Origin: Erythrocercus mccallii
Lineage: Eukaryota; Chordata; Aves; Passeriformes; Dicruridae
NCBI GenBank assembly: GCA_013397435.1
Contig: VZRG01001518.1
Location: 62,001 to 126,000 of the forward strand
Length of the DNA: 64,000 bases
Reading direction: 5' to 3'
This document shows, piece by piece, positions 20,331 through 32,380 of this stretch (its first letter is position 1; each line of letters opens with the position of its first letter). Made by a program: the position numbers and the translations under genes. A model generated the notes under the pieces. It was not told the origin of the DNA and made no database searches. It was given only the letters and a program-made list of their open reading frames with translations.

Positions 20331-23300
20331 GAATCCATGTTTGAGTAAATGCAGCACTGAGTTGTGTAAATATGTTTTCAGTTCTCCTAAAACCACACAA
20401 AATCAGTTCTGTTAAACATTCATTTCAGTAAGACTGCTATCAACTGTATAGATTAATTTTATTTCCTGACAATCCATATTTAGGCACTTATGAAATGCTG
20501 AGATTTTTTTCCCTCTCTCCTTTTTAAATACCTTTTGGAACTGTTAGTACTCTAAATGTAAACCATTTCCAGTTGCAAATTGGAAATCTCTGAACCATAA
20601 TGGTCTGCTATGTTTAGCTGTCTGTCTTTGTAAAACCAACATTCTTGTGGAGAAAAAAAAATAAAAAGGGGGGGAAAAAGCCCTAAAACCCCTAATGAGA
20701 TTCATGTTTAGAAAATTGGCCTCATGCATCGTAGCTATTTTTTAAACCTCAGTACCTGTGTCACATTTTCCATTCCAAATATTAAGAGTGGTTTAACTAC
20801 GTTAAAGGGGTATACGGTATACTACCTTAGTTCCATTGCAAGCTTTAGGGAATTTTAACACAAAGGAAAATAGCTCTGCAACGTAAAAGAATTTTGCAGT
20901 GCCTGATACACAGCGGCACCAAGGAATGGGAGAGACTATTGGCAATTGTTAATGACCAGAACTGGTTTTGTTGAGAAGCATGCAGAATGGAAAGGGGTTA
21001 TGTATGGCGACCAATACACTGATAAAAGTATTCTTGCATTCTTTAGAAGAAGTTTATCTTTCATAGAAAGCTGCTTTTCACAATGCTAGGAGGATGTTTT
21101 AGAGTTCATACTCCATCTAGCAGAGCTGTGTTCCTAATATCTCTTGAAATAAGCAAGCTGAGTTGTTCCTGATTTAGCTCACTTGTGACCCAGTTCTTTA
21201 TATTGTGTGTTCTTACCTTAATAATGCTAAAGAAAAAATATAAAAATGAGATTGAATTTGAAGGAACTCCTTTTAGAGATATAAATTCTTATTTTTAAAA
21301 AGTGGAAATTTTCTCCCCTGCTACTTGGGTAGGTAAAAGCTGTATCAACCTAGGAAAGATTATGGTGAGTTGCAGAGCTGCTGGAGTTTCCCACCTGCCC
21401 TGGATTCAAAGATATTCAGGCAATCTGACTTCTGGAGTCTCTTGAACTCCTTGGGTACCAATCTTCAGTACGTTAATTTTTAGAAGCTGGTCCTCCCGCA
21501 TGGGTTGGAGCATGCAGTAGCTGAAATGCCCATGTCAGCAGCCTCCTGTTCTGTCAGTGAAGGAGCCAGGGTTCTCAAATCGGTAGCTTGTAGATTTCAA
21601 TACAAGCAACCCATAATTGTAAGGTCAGTTGCTTGTAGATTGGTGCAATACCTGACTCTTTGTATGTGTGTGTTTGTTATTTTCTTGAGTGTGGTTGATG
21701 CTCTTCAGTGAGATGCACATAGTCCTGTCTGAAATAGTTTTTGAATGGAGCTGGAATTGCTGTTGTCCAGTCTCATTTAGCACAGCTTCTTGCATTTAAA
21801 TGTATGTCTAAAACTCTTGCTGAGAGTGAAGCCGGGACTTTCTTTTTCTGGAGAATCTCTGCCCCTTGCTGAGTGTGCAGATCTAGGTGGAAGTGGAATG
21901 TTGAAACCTTGTGACACCAGGAGCGACAGACTTGGGAAGTCTGAATCCCAGGTGATGATTTTTCACTTGTGCATTGTTTGTACTGCGGTGTTTTCAAGGC
22001 AGCTTTGTGGCTGGGTTTTCCAAAGTATTCCAATGGTTTTATACTCTGAGCTCCCTGATCAGGGTCAATATGTTTGGATTTGAGAAAGCTTTGTTCTCAA
22101 ACAAGGTATGTGAGACGGAGTGATGTGGGCAGTGCTGAGGACAGTGGGCCCTCTGAAATAGGACCTGAAGTCCAACCATTTTCTACTGGTTTTCTATGAA
22201 AATGTACAGCAAACTTTTGCAGGAGGTTTTTGAAACAGCTTTGTCTTCCCATGTGTCTGTAAGCTCAAAGAACACTGAATGTTCCTGGCTCAAGCATGTC
22301 TGTTCCTGCTGACCAAGCTCAATAATTATGGATGCATGGGGTTTTTTCCAGATTGTCTGGTCTTTTTTTTTTTAGGGATCTTGATAAGATTATTGGAGAC
22401 CAATAATGGTCCTGCTTTGGTCCGTAAGTGTGACCCAGTGGTCTGTGTGAGAATTGAAAGGACAGGGAGTATACATGCAGCACTGATGTGACTAATGCTT
22501 TAATTCCTCTGACTGCGCTCTGGTTCTACTAAAACTATGAACTTGTAAAATGCTTTTGAGTAAAATTAATTTTCTTCTTCAAGCTGTTTTGTTAAAATTT
22601 ACATTTTAATTTTTAAATTTAAATTTTTCATTTACCGAAAACTCAATTTAAAACTAAAAGAGGTAACTGGTAAAACCTACGTAATGAATATTTCTAGCTT
22701 CCTGGATACAGATGTTGTGTTAAATGCCTAAGCCATTGATTGTGTAGATGTGAACTTGAGTTGAGTGAACAGTAGCAGATTAAAAGCAGTAATAATTACT
22801 GTGGTATCCATTTGTATTGGCATGATCAAATTTTAATGTGAAATTTGATGTTTTACTCGAGAGACCAACAATGACTTGCGATTCTTACATATTGATGAAT
22901 ATTGATACTCTTTTGAAAATGTGTCTCTTGTTCCGAATTCTCTGAACTAGCTGAAAGTTCCTTTTAAGTAAAAAATAACATGACTTCATATATTTCTCAG
23001 ATGTGGGAACAAAGTACATGACATAAGCTAAGATGGACTTGGACATGAGTGAGAGAGAGGAGAGGGAAAATAGGAGGGAGTATCATTGAACTCCTTTCCA
23101 TGATGTGACAGCTCTGGAGCCATGCTGCGTGCCTGTCAGCAACACTAAGGACTCTTATTTTTTTTGTCCTCTGCCAACCCCTTTGAACACCCCATTGAGA
23201 ACTGAGCCTGGCACCCCTGAGTGTAGGACCCCAGACCTCCATGGTGAAAATCCATGTGCAATTGAAAATAGATGTCTGCAGTTCAGTGTTGCATTCTCTG

Positions 23301-23605
23301 GAGCATTTGGGAGGCAGTCAAGTCACAGCACGGAACTCTGGCTGGTTTGGAGGTTATGAGTGGTGAAATTTGAGACGCTTTTGTTGGTGGAACAATAGTG
23401 AGGTACACTGGAAAGTGCTTCCAGGGGAACTATTTTTCCCCTCCCTCTACTCTCCCCTCTCCCATTCCCAGCCAGCTCCTAAAAGCAACAGTAATTATGA
23501 CTAGATTTGCATTTTACACTTTGCATTATCTCAAAATTTTATGGGTCTTTGGGTTTTATTTCACAGTTTCTGACTGTTCATTCTGTCTCTGCTGCCTGTT
23601 GTTAG
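20331..23605. other. Intron or intergenic DNA downstream of the CpG island
   Basis: No gene is supported. It is AT-rich with short unrecognised frames (20544-20729, 21505-22083, 22997-23359). A T/A palindromic patch at about 22600-22630 is built from repeated AAATTT words. Confidence 0.55.
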
Positions 23606-23649
23606 GAGTTCCTGATACTACAGTGCTGAGTGCTTTACCTGGGTGCCAG
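23606..23649 (+). other. Exon-like 44-base segment
   Basis: A pyrimidine-rich tract ending TTGTTAG at 23605 and a consensus CAG|GTGAGT donor at 23649/23650 enclose 44 bases. Spliced to the 19676 donor in phase 1 it keeps the frame open (VPDTTVLSALPGCQ) and ends in phase 0. There is no homology that I recognise. The donor is excellent, but the support is otherwise circumstantial. Confidence 0.15.
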
Positions 23650-26600
23650 GTGAGTGCTGTGCCAGCCTGTGTAGAGAAGATGTGCTGGTGCATGGTGTCC
23701 CCGCTGGTGATGCCAGCTGGAGTGACAGCCTCCTGCTCACCTCTGCTCCCTTGGTGGTGTGGCCATTGCCTTTTCTTGCGGTGGTCACCATGTCCTTCTG
23801 TGAGAAATACCCAGGCCTGCAGTTGTGGTCTGACTTCTCAGGGTTAACTTGTTGAGTTTAAGTGGCATTATTTAAAGCACATTGCCTCTGTGGTCCCTGA
23901 CCACTACCTCACAAAATGTTGTTCTCCCTGCCTTTCTTCTGGTTTTACTGACATTTTCTGCTATTTTTGTCTTTCTGTGAAAGAGTTTATTGGTATGACC
24001 TGCTTTCTTGTTTTCTGGGTTGCACTTTTCTTGCGATTTGCCTGGGGTTAAGACCCTTGTGTGGAACAGAAAGTGATTTAACTGCTATGAGAGACTAGGT
24101 GAAAACTGAGGTGAAAGGTTAAGAAGAGGTTGTTGACATAGCAGAATCTCAGTCATGTCATGCAGGACTCCCTTCAGGATCCTTGAGGGACTTAGCAAAG
24201 TGAGATCATCAAGTCCTCATCTATAGTCCCTCCATTAACAAAGGGATGAAATTCCTACCTTGAAGCCAGGCCTTTTGAATAACGTTTCAGACATGGGCAC
24301 AATCCTTTTGTCCCTCAGTCTTTCTTCTCTCCCTCTTAGTATAATTTATTTTGTGCTTATGAACTCTAAAAACCAACAGGTCTTTCACAGTTAACCATCA
24401 GCATAAAAAAGTTACAGGAGTGCTAAAATGGGATTTTTTTTCCTTTATTAAGAAACTTGTACTGACTGAATGACGTAATGTGTTCTAGTGGTGTGGCTAG
24501 TATATCTGGCCTCACTGTCACATGGCACCCCCAAAAGGCATTGTTGGTCCCTCTCTGTACTTGTGTCGGGCACCAATAGCCTGAGAAGGATGTTTTGTGT
24601 CTTGAAGAAATACGTCAAGTGTTACCAACTTTGGTGTCTTAAATGCTGGTGACTCTCTAGAGAGCTTAGAGTCACTAAAGACAAAAATAATAATTTCTAA
24701 ATTTTAAAATTTCGTAGGCTCCTAGAGTACTTTTAAATGTACTGGAAATATTGATAGCTGTTCAGAGGGCACTCTTGAGGTTGGGTCAGAAGCAGTCATT
24801 GAGCCATGAATAGAGTCACGTAGAATTAATGGTCTTCAAATCTGTTGTTAGTCATGGGAAAAATGCAACTTTTAGGATGACAAAACCCTGAAAGTATTAA
24901 CAGGGACAGAGCAGACCACTGGCCATTGCTGTGAGAGGTGAGGAACTCTGAAATGTTGTAGGTCCTCATGCATTTCAGCATGGCCACGAGAAATTACTGT
25001 AATTACATTTTAAAATCCTGAAATGTCCCCTTCTTGTTCTAGTTCTTTATTCTTCTTTATTCATCTAAATTGATGCTGCTTCATAGAAATTCTTTTCTTT
25101 AAGGAATATTCAAGGAGAAAGAATTTTTATGCTAGACTATTGAATGAATCAATTACACATGGTATTTGCCATTTTTCTCTCTTCAAGCATTTTGAATAAT
25201 CTCCGCTGAAGTATACAGGACCACTGCTAAAAGTGTAGTACTTTTATGGTTAATTTCTGGTACTCATTGAGCTGGTTAGTTAATGTGAATGGCTAAAACC
25301 ACTAACACAGAGTCCAGAGTTGACACTGGTTAGATGTCAGCCTGTTATGGGAAGTCCAACCTCTATCCTTGGGATGGAGCATTTGGATACAGTGTGTGCA
25401 AGCAGCATACGCATCTGTTCATGACATCATGGCAATATGGATGGAGATTTTTGGAGGATACCAGTCTTGATATTAAAGAATCTAATTTCTAAAAGTCTGA
25501 AGAACCCTGTAGTCCCAGTATTTTTTGAAATACAGGGTGACATCTTAATATCACTTGGATGTCAGAGTTTTTTCCTCTTTGTTTCATACTTCTGAGAAGC
25601 AGGCAGTATTTTATACTTCTGAAAAACAGGCAGGCGTCTGATTATAATGAAGGAATTTAACACTGGGCTCTAGTTTTCTTAAACTCTTGGCCTCTTTTTA
25701 TTCTTTCTTTTTGGGCTTGCAGGCTCTGACCAGAAATTCTCTCTTGGTAACTTAACCCTGAGCAAATATTTACATTCATGAGATTCTTACTACAGCGATC
25801 ATTTTGGGCCTTGAGGCTGGAATAGGATTAAAGTTAATGTACCAAATGCTGGGACAAGGAACTGTGAAAGGAAGACCAAAGAAGCCTCCAAACGTGGGTT
25901 TATCATGTTTGATATGAATCACCTGCTAAGTGTAATTTGGTTGTCACTTTCAGAATGACATCGACAGGGATATTGTGTTTTCTGCCACTGGTCCTATGTA
26001 TTGATGGGGGCTTGTGATTTGAATTTCATTCACTGCTTTAAAAAGCTGAATAAAAATGTTTGTGTAAAAACTGAAGGGAATGAAATAGTAGGACTGAGAT
26101 AGAAAAAGTGAGTACAGTGCAAAAAATCTGATAGGGGCATAGGAAGAGATTTTGAAGAGAGAGGGTTTTAAAGTCAAAATTAGTAAGTAATTAGAAATTT
26201 GTAAAAGAGGAAACCTGTACAAAATGCTCTAGGAGATTAACCTGTGGGCACTGCAGAAGTAAAGGAAAAGTCCTCCAGGGTAACACCAACAGAGAGCTGA
26301 ATAAACACAGTAAAGGAAGGAGTAATCTCCCTGCAGACCAATGAATGAAAATAGCACCAGATCTCAGCTTGCCGTGGGTTTGCGGTTTTTTCTAGATTTT
26401 GTTACAATTGAGCATCATGCCTGGTGCTGGCCAAAGTGTTTCTTGGGAGAGACTGGTGATGAGAGGATACTCAGTTCTCACACCCTTTTGGGGGAGAAAT
26501 ATACAAGATTCCTCATGGAGGCTCTCAGTGGGGGATAGAGCTTCCTCACACAAGCCCACCTTGACCACACCTTTGGAGATGTGTTTGGAGCCCCAGAGAT

Positions 26601-29600
26601 TTGGTCTGGCCCTTGGGTCTACCCACTGCAGCTCCATGCTGCTGCTGTTGAGCTGCCAGGAGAGCAGGCATGTGTGCACCTGCGTGGGATAGCTGAACAC
26701 ATAACCGAGTGCAAGCTGGGCATTGTATTCCCTCTTAAATTGGGTGGAGAAGGGAATTGTGCCCCCACGGGTAAAACTGTGTTGTTGGTTGACGTGGCTG
26801 TACTGCAGCTGTGGCTGAACCTACAAAAACTGACAGTGATTAAGGCCTAGCCCCTAGGCTGTAGTAGTGTACAGCTGCATCTTGGAACTCTTTTGGGTTT
26901 GTAATGAAGTAACATATATGGTTTTTCTATTTAATTTTTTCCCCATTTTTCCTTGTTTGTTGAATATCTGCAAAGCCTCTTACTAGGGGGTAGATGAATT
27001 TTGCCTGCAGGAAAACCTCAGCTATTCCAATTTCCTGTTGGAGCCAGGTGTTCCACCTTTGTGAGTCTCTCTCACTGGCTGTGGGAGTCATTCATGCAGA
27101 GTGAAGTTTCCCATGGAGGAACAAACAGTGCTGTCTGCTGAGGTCTCCCAGATCTGTTCTACTAATTGCCATGGAAATTCTTACAGCCTGTTTCTTGGCT
27201 GTAGAAATGCAGAGCCAAATATCAACAATGGGGGGAGAAGTCCCCCTCTAATTATTGTGTGGTTGAGAAATGCATTTCCTAAAAATTCTTTTCATCTTAT
27301 TCAAATACATGCTTGGTTTTGCCATTCCTAATTTACTGGTGGAAGTGCAAGTGTTCACAGCTAGGAGAGAGGAAGATTTCCTCAAAACAGTAAAATAAAA
27401 ATAATAATTTAAGAAAATTCTGTCTCATCCATACTGTGTGGAGTTGTTGGAACTGGGTCTTTGATTGGAGTTATGGCTGCTTGATCCTGATGGTTATGCA
27501 GTCAAAAAGGTTGCTTCACTTGGAATGCAGAACAGATGCTTTTCTTATTCACTTGAAAGGATAATCTGGTGTTTTGTTGGTATTTCCTAGACCATGCAAG
27601 TCCCCAAAGTTATTTTAAAAGCTGCTAATCCTCTTCTTAGGACAAAGAAACTGCCGAAGCAGATTTTGAGGATAGGAGAGCTACTGTGTTATTTGTCCAT
27701 CTACTTCAGGGTTCTGGCCACAGACTGAAAACATTTGTAGCAAATGGTTATGGAATAGCTGGCAGCAAGAGGTGGTTTTATTATTTCTTTTCTTCTCCCT
27801 ATACTCAATTGTTTAAAAATTCCATTGTGTCTTAAAGCTGGAGAGTTCATGGACTCACAGAATTCCTGGAAATTGAAAGTTTCTTACGGCTGGTAACAGA
27901 ATTTCTAGTTGTTCAGAAACTGTGTACAGAGTTGTGCCACAGTTTTACTTGTCTGTTTGAAGTGTTAAAATGTTGTATCGTGACAATGTATCATGAGGGC
28001 GGATGTTCCACCCCACTCCTCTTGCAAAGCCTTGCATTTTGGGTTTGAGCTGATTCATTCAAAGCTGTAAGGAACCTGCAGGTGAGTTGCTCCAGCTACA
28101 CTGTGTGCACTGTTTTATTGCTCTTTTTTCTCTTCTCCCGCCTTTTGGATTAGGTTTCACCACGGAGAATTGAGCAGGATCTTGCTGAATGATTTTTGAT
28201 GATATCAGAGCCTCTACAGGGTGGTAGTTTTCTCTCTCTTTGATGGAGGGTCAGAAACCCAGGAGTCATAGGTGGTGCCTGTAATCTGGGAGAGGCTTGG
28301 TGAAGTGCTCTTAAAAATTTCAAACTATGAGAACACAGGTTTTAGATTTGGCTGTTTGATTGCCCTACATCTGCTTTTGTGCCTACATTGCTTGGGTTCT
28401 CCCAGCTACAAAGGTATTGGCTGCTAAGAGTATATTCCAAATCTGCCAAACACATTAGATTATCCTGTCTCCTGTTTCCTGATCTGTTCCATCAGCTTTA
28501 TTGGAGGAACATCAAACTCCAGTTGAGTCCTGGTTTTCTGTTTGTCCCACTTCACAGTGTCTGAGAAACCGTCGAGTACTACTGATGTGGCTCAGCATCA
28601 ACCTACCACTTTTTTTCCCCCACCCCCAACTGTTCTTGATCTCTTCCCTCTGACATATTCCAGTTCTGTGGAAGGATATTCCTGATGGCATCTTTTCCCA
28701 AATGTTTCTGATGTGACATCTGCTTGGCTGACTAATAAAAATTAATAAGCCCTGAATTACTGCTGTTTGAGCTGAACTTAGCCTTGATCTTCAGATCCTT
28801 CTAGAGACCAGCACAAAAATGCCCATTTTGGTGCATTACTTTCAGCCCTCTAAAACTTTTAGTTCTATATCCAAAACATTGAGGTTTAGATAGATTGTGT
28901 TTGTGGAGTTATGCTAATTCTGTGCTGCTGTTTCCCTGATTTTTTATTTTATTTAATTTAATCCCCATCCCCTACTGAATTTATGTTCCTCTATCTTGTG
29001 ATGGAAGAAGTGATCTTAAATATTAAATGAGGCTTTTGAGCATGTAATATCTTGGTGTAGCTTGAAGAATTCTGGGTGTGGTGATATGATAAATAACAAA
29101 ATTCATCATCCTTGTCATTCCATAGTACCATGCATCCCACAGGGAATCCTTCAGGCACCTACTGAGGAGGTGCTTGGTGCTGAAAGCTGATTTTTTATTT
29201 CACCAGGTAGTGGGGAAAATGAGATTTAATCTAATATCCATTTGATTAGTAAATCAGTATATTCATCTATCTTTTGAAATGCATTAAAGATGTGTAAATG
29301 GCATGTGCCTTAGTTTCTCAAAATACTGCAGAATCATCATTTGCAGTAAAGGCCTTAAAAATACTTTTTTAAGAAATTGTTTTTTTCTTTTTAAAATGTT
29401 CATAAGAGTTTTCAAAGGGAGCACAGGAGGGGAGTAGTTCAAAGGTGATTCTGTCACTTCCACTTAGGTTTTGTTTATTTTTTTAAGACATGAAAATCAG
29501 ACGATAGTTTAGGGATTTTTTAAGTTGATGCTGGGGATTGCAGTGGTATACCCTTGCTGAGAAGGCTTGTGTCAGACCTTCAGATCTAAATCCTTATTTT

Positions 29601-30204
29601 TCAGTCTGGTGTAGTGATGATTACTGTCATTTATTTCACTTAGAAGCAGAGTATGCTTTTCAGCAATTTTGGTGTTAAAAGACGACCCAAAGAAATTTTA
29701 TGGTTTTGCCCCTGATAGTTCTGCTGCGAGATAGATATATTGGATGGAGGTTAATCCCACTTCCAGGGATTAAAACAGGCTGGAGCAAGGTAAAGCCTCA
29801 TCTGAGCAGAGTAGGCAGAGCTTTGCCTGTGTATTGCTTCTTGGATTTCTTCTAATGTCCCTGGCTAACCAGTCAGAGACTAGAGCTAATCAGCCAGATT
29901 GCATGCCCAGATTTTCCCAGAGAAAGGGAATCTGTTGGAAAAATACTTATCCAAAAGGGAGCTTGAGCTGGAAGTATAGTGGTAACGTTCAAGTTACTGT
30001 TGGATTTATAATCAGAGTTCTGCTTAAAATGATGTTTCTTAATAATATGTATTTTTAGGTGGTGTTACAGCTGGATAATAGACTTGTGTAAATGTGTCTA
30101 CTGAATGAATGTGTAATTAACATCCAGAATAAAAGAAATGTAATTAACAAGATTTTTCTTCATAAGGACCGCATTTATCAAATAGGTTTATCTTTTCTAT
30201 GTTA
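23650..30204. other. Non-coding DNA
   Basis: No gene is recognised. The 26.39-26.85 kb stretch is GC-richer with long overlapping frames on both strands and could be an old, unrecognised repeat. A short tandem duplication lies at 25586-25633. Confidence 0.55.
25586..25633. repeat. Imperfect 21-bp tandem duplication, period 27
   Basis: ATACTTCTGAGAAGCAGGCAG (split ATACTTCTGAGA / AGCAGGCAG) at 25586-25606 recurs with two substitutions at 25613-25633 (ATACTTCTGAAA / AACAGGCAG). It is a local duplication in non-coding DNA. Confidence 0.85.
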
Positions 30205-30296
30205 GCAACCTGGTCTAGTGCAAAGGGGGGATTAGAATGTGGTGATCTTTAAGGTCCCTTCCAATGCAAACAATATGTGATTCTATAATTCTATGA
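30205..30296 (+). mobile_element. CR1 LINE, 3' end fragment
   Basis: GCAACCTGGTCTAGTG, GGTGATCTTTAAGGTCCC, CTTCCAATGCAAAC, then degenerate ATTCTATAATTCTATGA. About 92 bases of the 3' tail remain and there is no coding capacity. Confidence 0.9.
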
Positions 30297-31459
30297 ATAT
30301 GCAGAAACTGGAGGTAGATTGTTACACTTCCTTGGTTTGGCTCTGACTTGTAGTGGGTTTGGTTTTCAGTGATGAAAGTGTGTTGCTGCCTCTTTAGCTG
30401 ACTCTGAATTTGTCCCCACTCCCTGCACCCAGCTGGCCTATTCAAGATATGGTGCAGAGTCTTCATTTCAACTTGCTGATATTGATTAAATTGTAGTGTC
30501 CAATTTCTTTTCCTCTTCTTTTTGGAATACATTAAATGCGTTTTTAAGAGCTAGATTTCACAACTGCAGGATTTGGGCTAGTTTGTTTAAACAAAAAAGC
30601 CACAAAATCTGGAAGTCTGTATTTTTTCTACAATGTTATTTTTACATTTATTTAATGGCAGTCAGGATAGAGGCTGATTTATGCAGGATTTGGTAGCTCA
30701 TCTGTGGATTTCTACAGCAGTTTATAGATAGCTTAGAAATATATGTAGAGGCTAGATAGTGACAGTGTTTGGTTCTGTTGTCTGGCTGAAATATGTAGCA
30801 TATTCATTAAAGATATTGACATATCTGGTCTCTTACTTGGAGTTGACCTAGATAGGTCAGCATTGCTGCTCGCTGTCAATCCCACCCATTGCATCTGTTA
30901 TCTGTGTAGTCTGAATACAAGGGCTAAAATTGAATTAAATAGATTTTCTGGTTTTGTTGATTACTTATTTTAAATCTAATGTCTTTTTTGGCTTGAGTTT
31001 TGTCTTATGGGGTTGGGATTTTTTTTGTTGAACTAACTGGTTTTTGAGAGAAACCAGGAGTATGACTTCTTTCTTTCCAGTCTGTTTTTCAGTGGTGATA
31101 AGTGTCTCCCAGATGTTAGATCTGAGCTGACAGATCCACACTCCATCAGGCAGACCTGCTTCTGAATACATTCTCAGCACACTAACTATTCCAGAAAGTT
31201 AATGCAGTTTCTCCAGTTTCTTCCTTCCCTCAGCTTCTGTCATATTGACCATGTAAAAAGAACTATTTGTGTTTAGATTTGATTTGTTTCCCTTGTTTGT
31301 CTCAAAATTTGGAGCACTCGTTAAGCTCTCTTCTGCTGAAGCAACTTGCAGGTAGTCAGCTCCTGCCTTTTTGGGGCTGTCCATGTAAACTCAGCTGAGG
31401 TCTGGCCAGCATGGCTAAGGGTCTTCTGGCTGGGAAGATACTAAAATCTTTATTACAAG
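30297..31459. other. Non-coding DNA
   Basis: No feature is supported between the CR1 tail and the T/G tract. Short frames at 30496-30696 (+) and 30965-31384 (-) are unrecognised. Confidence 0.55.
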
Positions 31460-31655
31460 TACTGTTTTGGGGGTATTTTTCTTGTTTTATTGGGAGATTT
31501 GTGGGGTTTTTTTTGTGCGTGGGGTTTTTTTTTTGGAGGAGGAGGGATGTTGTGGTTGCTTTTGTTTTTGTTTTTTGGTTTTTTTTTTGTTTGGGGTTTT
31601 TCTTTTGTTTGTTGTGTTTAATTTGGTTATTTTGTTTGTTTGAGGTTTTTTGAGT
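31460..31655. repeat. T/G-rich low-complexity tract
   Basis: About 200 bases consist almost only of T and G on the + strand, with runs of six to ten Ts separated by G clusters (GGGG, TTTGTTTG). The - strand is therefore A/C-rich, and the open frame there (31356-31691) is pure composition. Its TTTTGGGG-like texture could favour unusual DNA structure. Confidence 0.85.
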
Positions 31656-31978
31656 GTGTTTGGTTTTTAAAAAGACCTTCAAAAATAACATAATGTGTTA
31701 TATACCTGCTGGAATAGCTTCATCCCAGCGAAGGCAAACAGCAAATCCTTGGCAGTATGAGCTCAGCTTTAGTTAGCGTTATATGTTATTGGATCCTTGG
31801 ATGGATTTTCCACTAGAAAAGAAGCATTATTATTTGAGTTCAGGTGGGCTAATCCACTACTAAAAGTTGGCTTGCAGTGTTTGTAAATGTGGACAGACAT
31901 AGTTTTATGTCACGTAGCCAGGAATATTACAAACAGTGACAGGTTTTCTGCCCTTTGTCATCATACTTATTTTCATGG

Positions 31979-32375
31979 TGTCATGGTTTGGGAATGGTAC
32001 TCCCCAATTCTGTGTTCCCATCAAGACTCTCCAAACCATGCTCCACTTGACCTCTCCCTCGTGGCAGCTGGATAGGAGAATTGGAGGCACAGCAGATAAA
32101 GATCATGAGTTGAGAGAAGATCAATTTACTGAAAACAGCAATGAGGTAAGAAAATTAACAGTAAAGGTAGCAATAGTAATACAGAATGAACAGGAAAGAG
32201 GCCAACCATTTACATGCTCATCACCACATGGGACCCTGACAATACCTGACCCGACCACACTGTGCCACCTGGAAGGGACCCCTTCCCCCATCCTAGAAAA
32301 TGATATGAAGTGGTATGTAATAACCTCTAGGTTCTACAGTAAAAATTAACTCCATACTGTCCTGGAACCAGGACA
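31979..32375. mobile_element. Solo LTR-like element, 397 bp, with terminal inverted repeats
   Basis: The element starts TGTCATGGTT (31979) and ends AACCAGGACA (32375), whose reverse complement TGTCCTGGTT matches in nine of ten bases. It has the TG...CA ends of an LTR. The flanks are CATGG (31974-31978) and CATGA (32376-32380), a target duplication of 4-5 bases with at most one change. Inside are a C-rich part and GACCCCTTCCCCC near the 3' end. It resembles short non-autonomous endogenous-retrovirus LTRs of passerines as I remember them. I see no gag, pol or env remnant. Confidence 0.7.
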
Positions 32376-32380
32376 CATGA

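Noticed and set aside
19683..20396. 237-codon - strand frame and several 110-193-codon + strand frames in the CpG island.
   Set aside because: They are rich in Ala, Pro, Arg and Gly on all frames, which is the expected result of very GC-rich DNA with few stops. They have no domain and no splice context.
23398..23847. 149-codon + strand frame.
   Set aside because: Cys/Ser/Leu-rich composition, no domain, no plausible start context. Only the small splice-framed piece at 23606-23649 was kept as a weak candidate.
31356..31691. 111-codon - strand frame rich in Lys, Gln, Asn and Thr.
   Set aside because: It is the A/C-rich complement of the T/G tract, so it is low complexity and not a protein.
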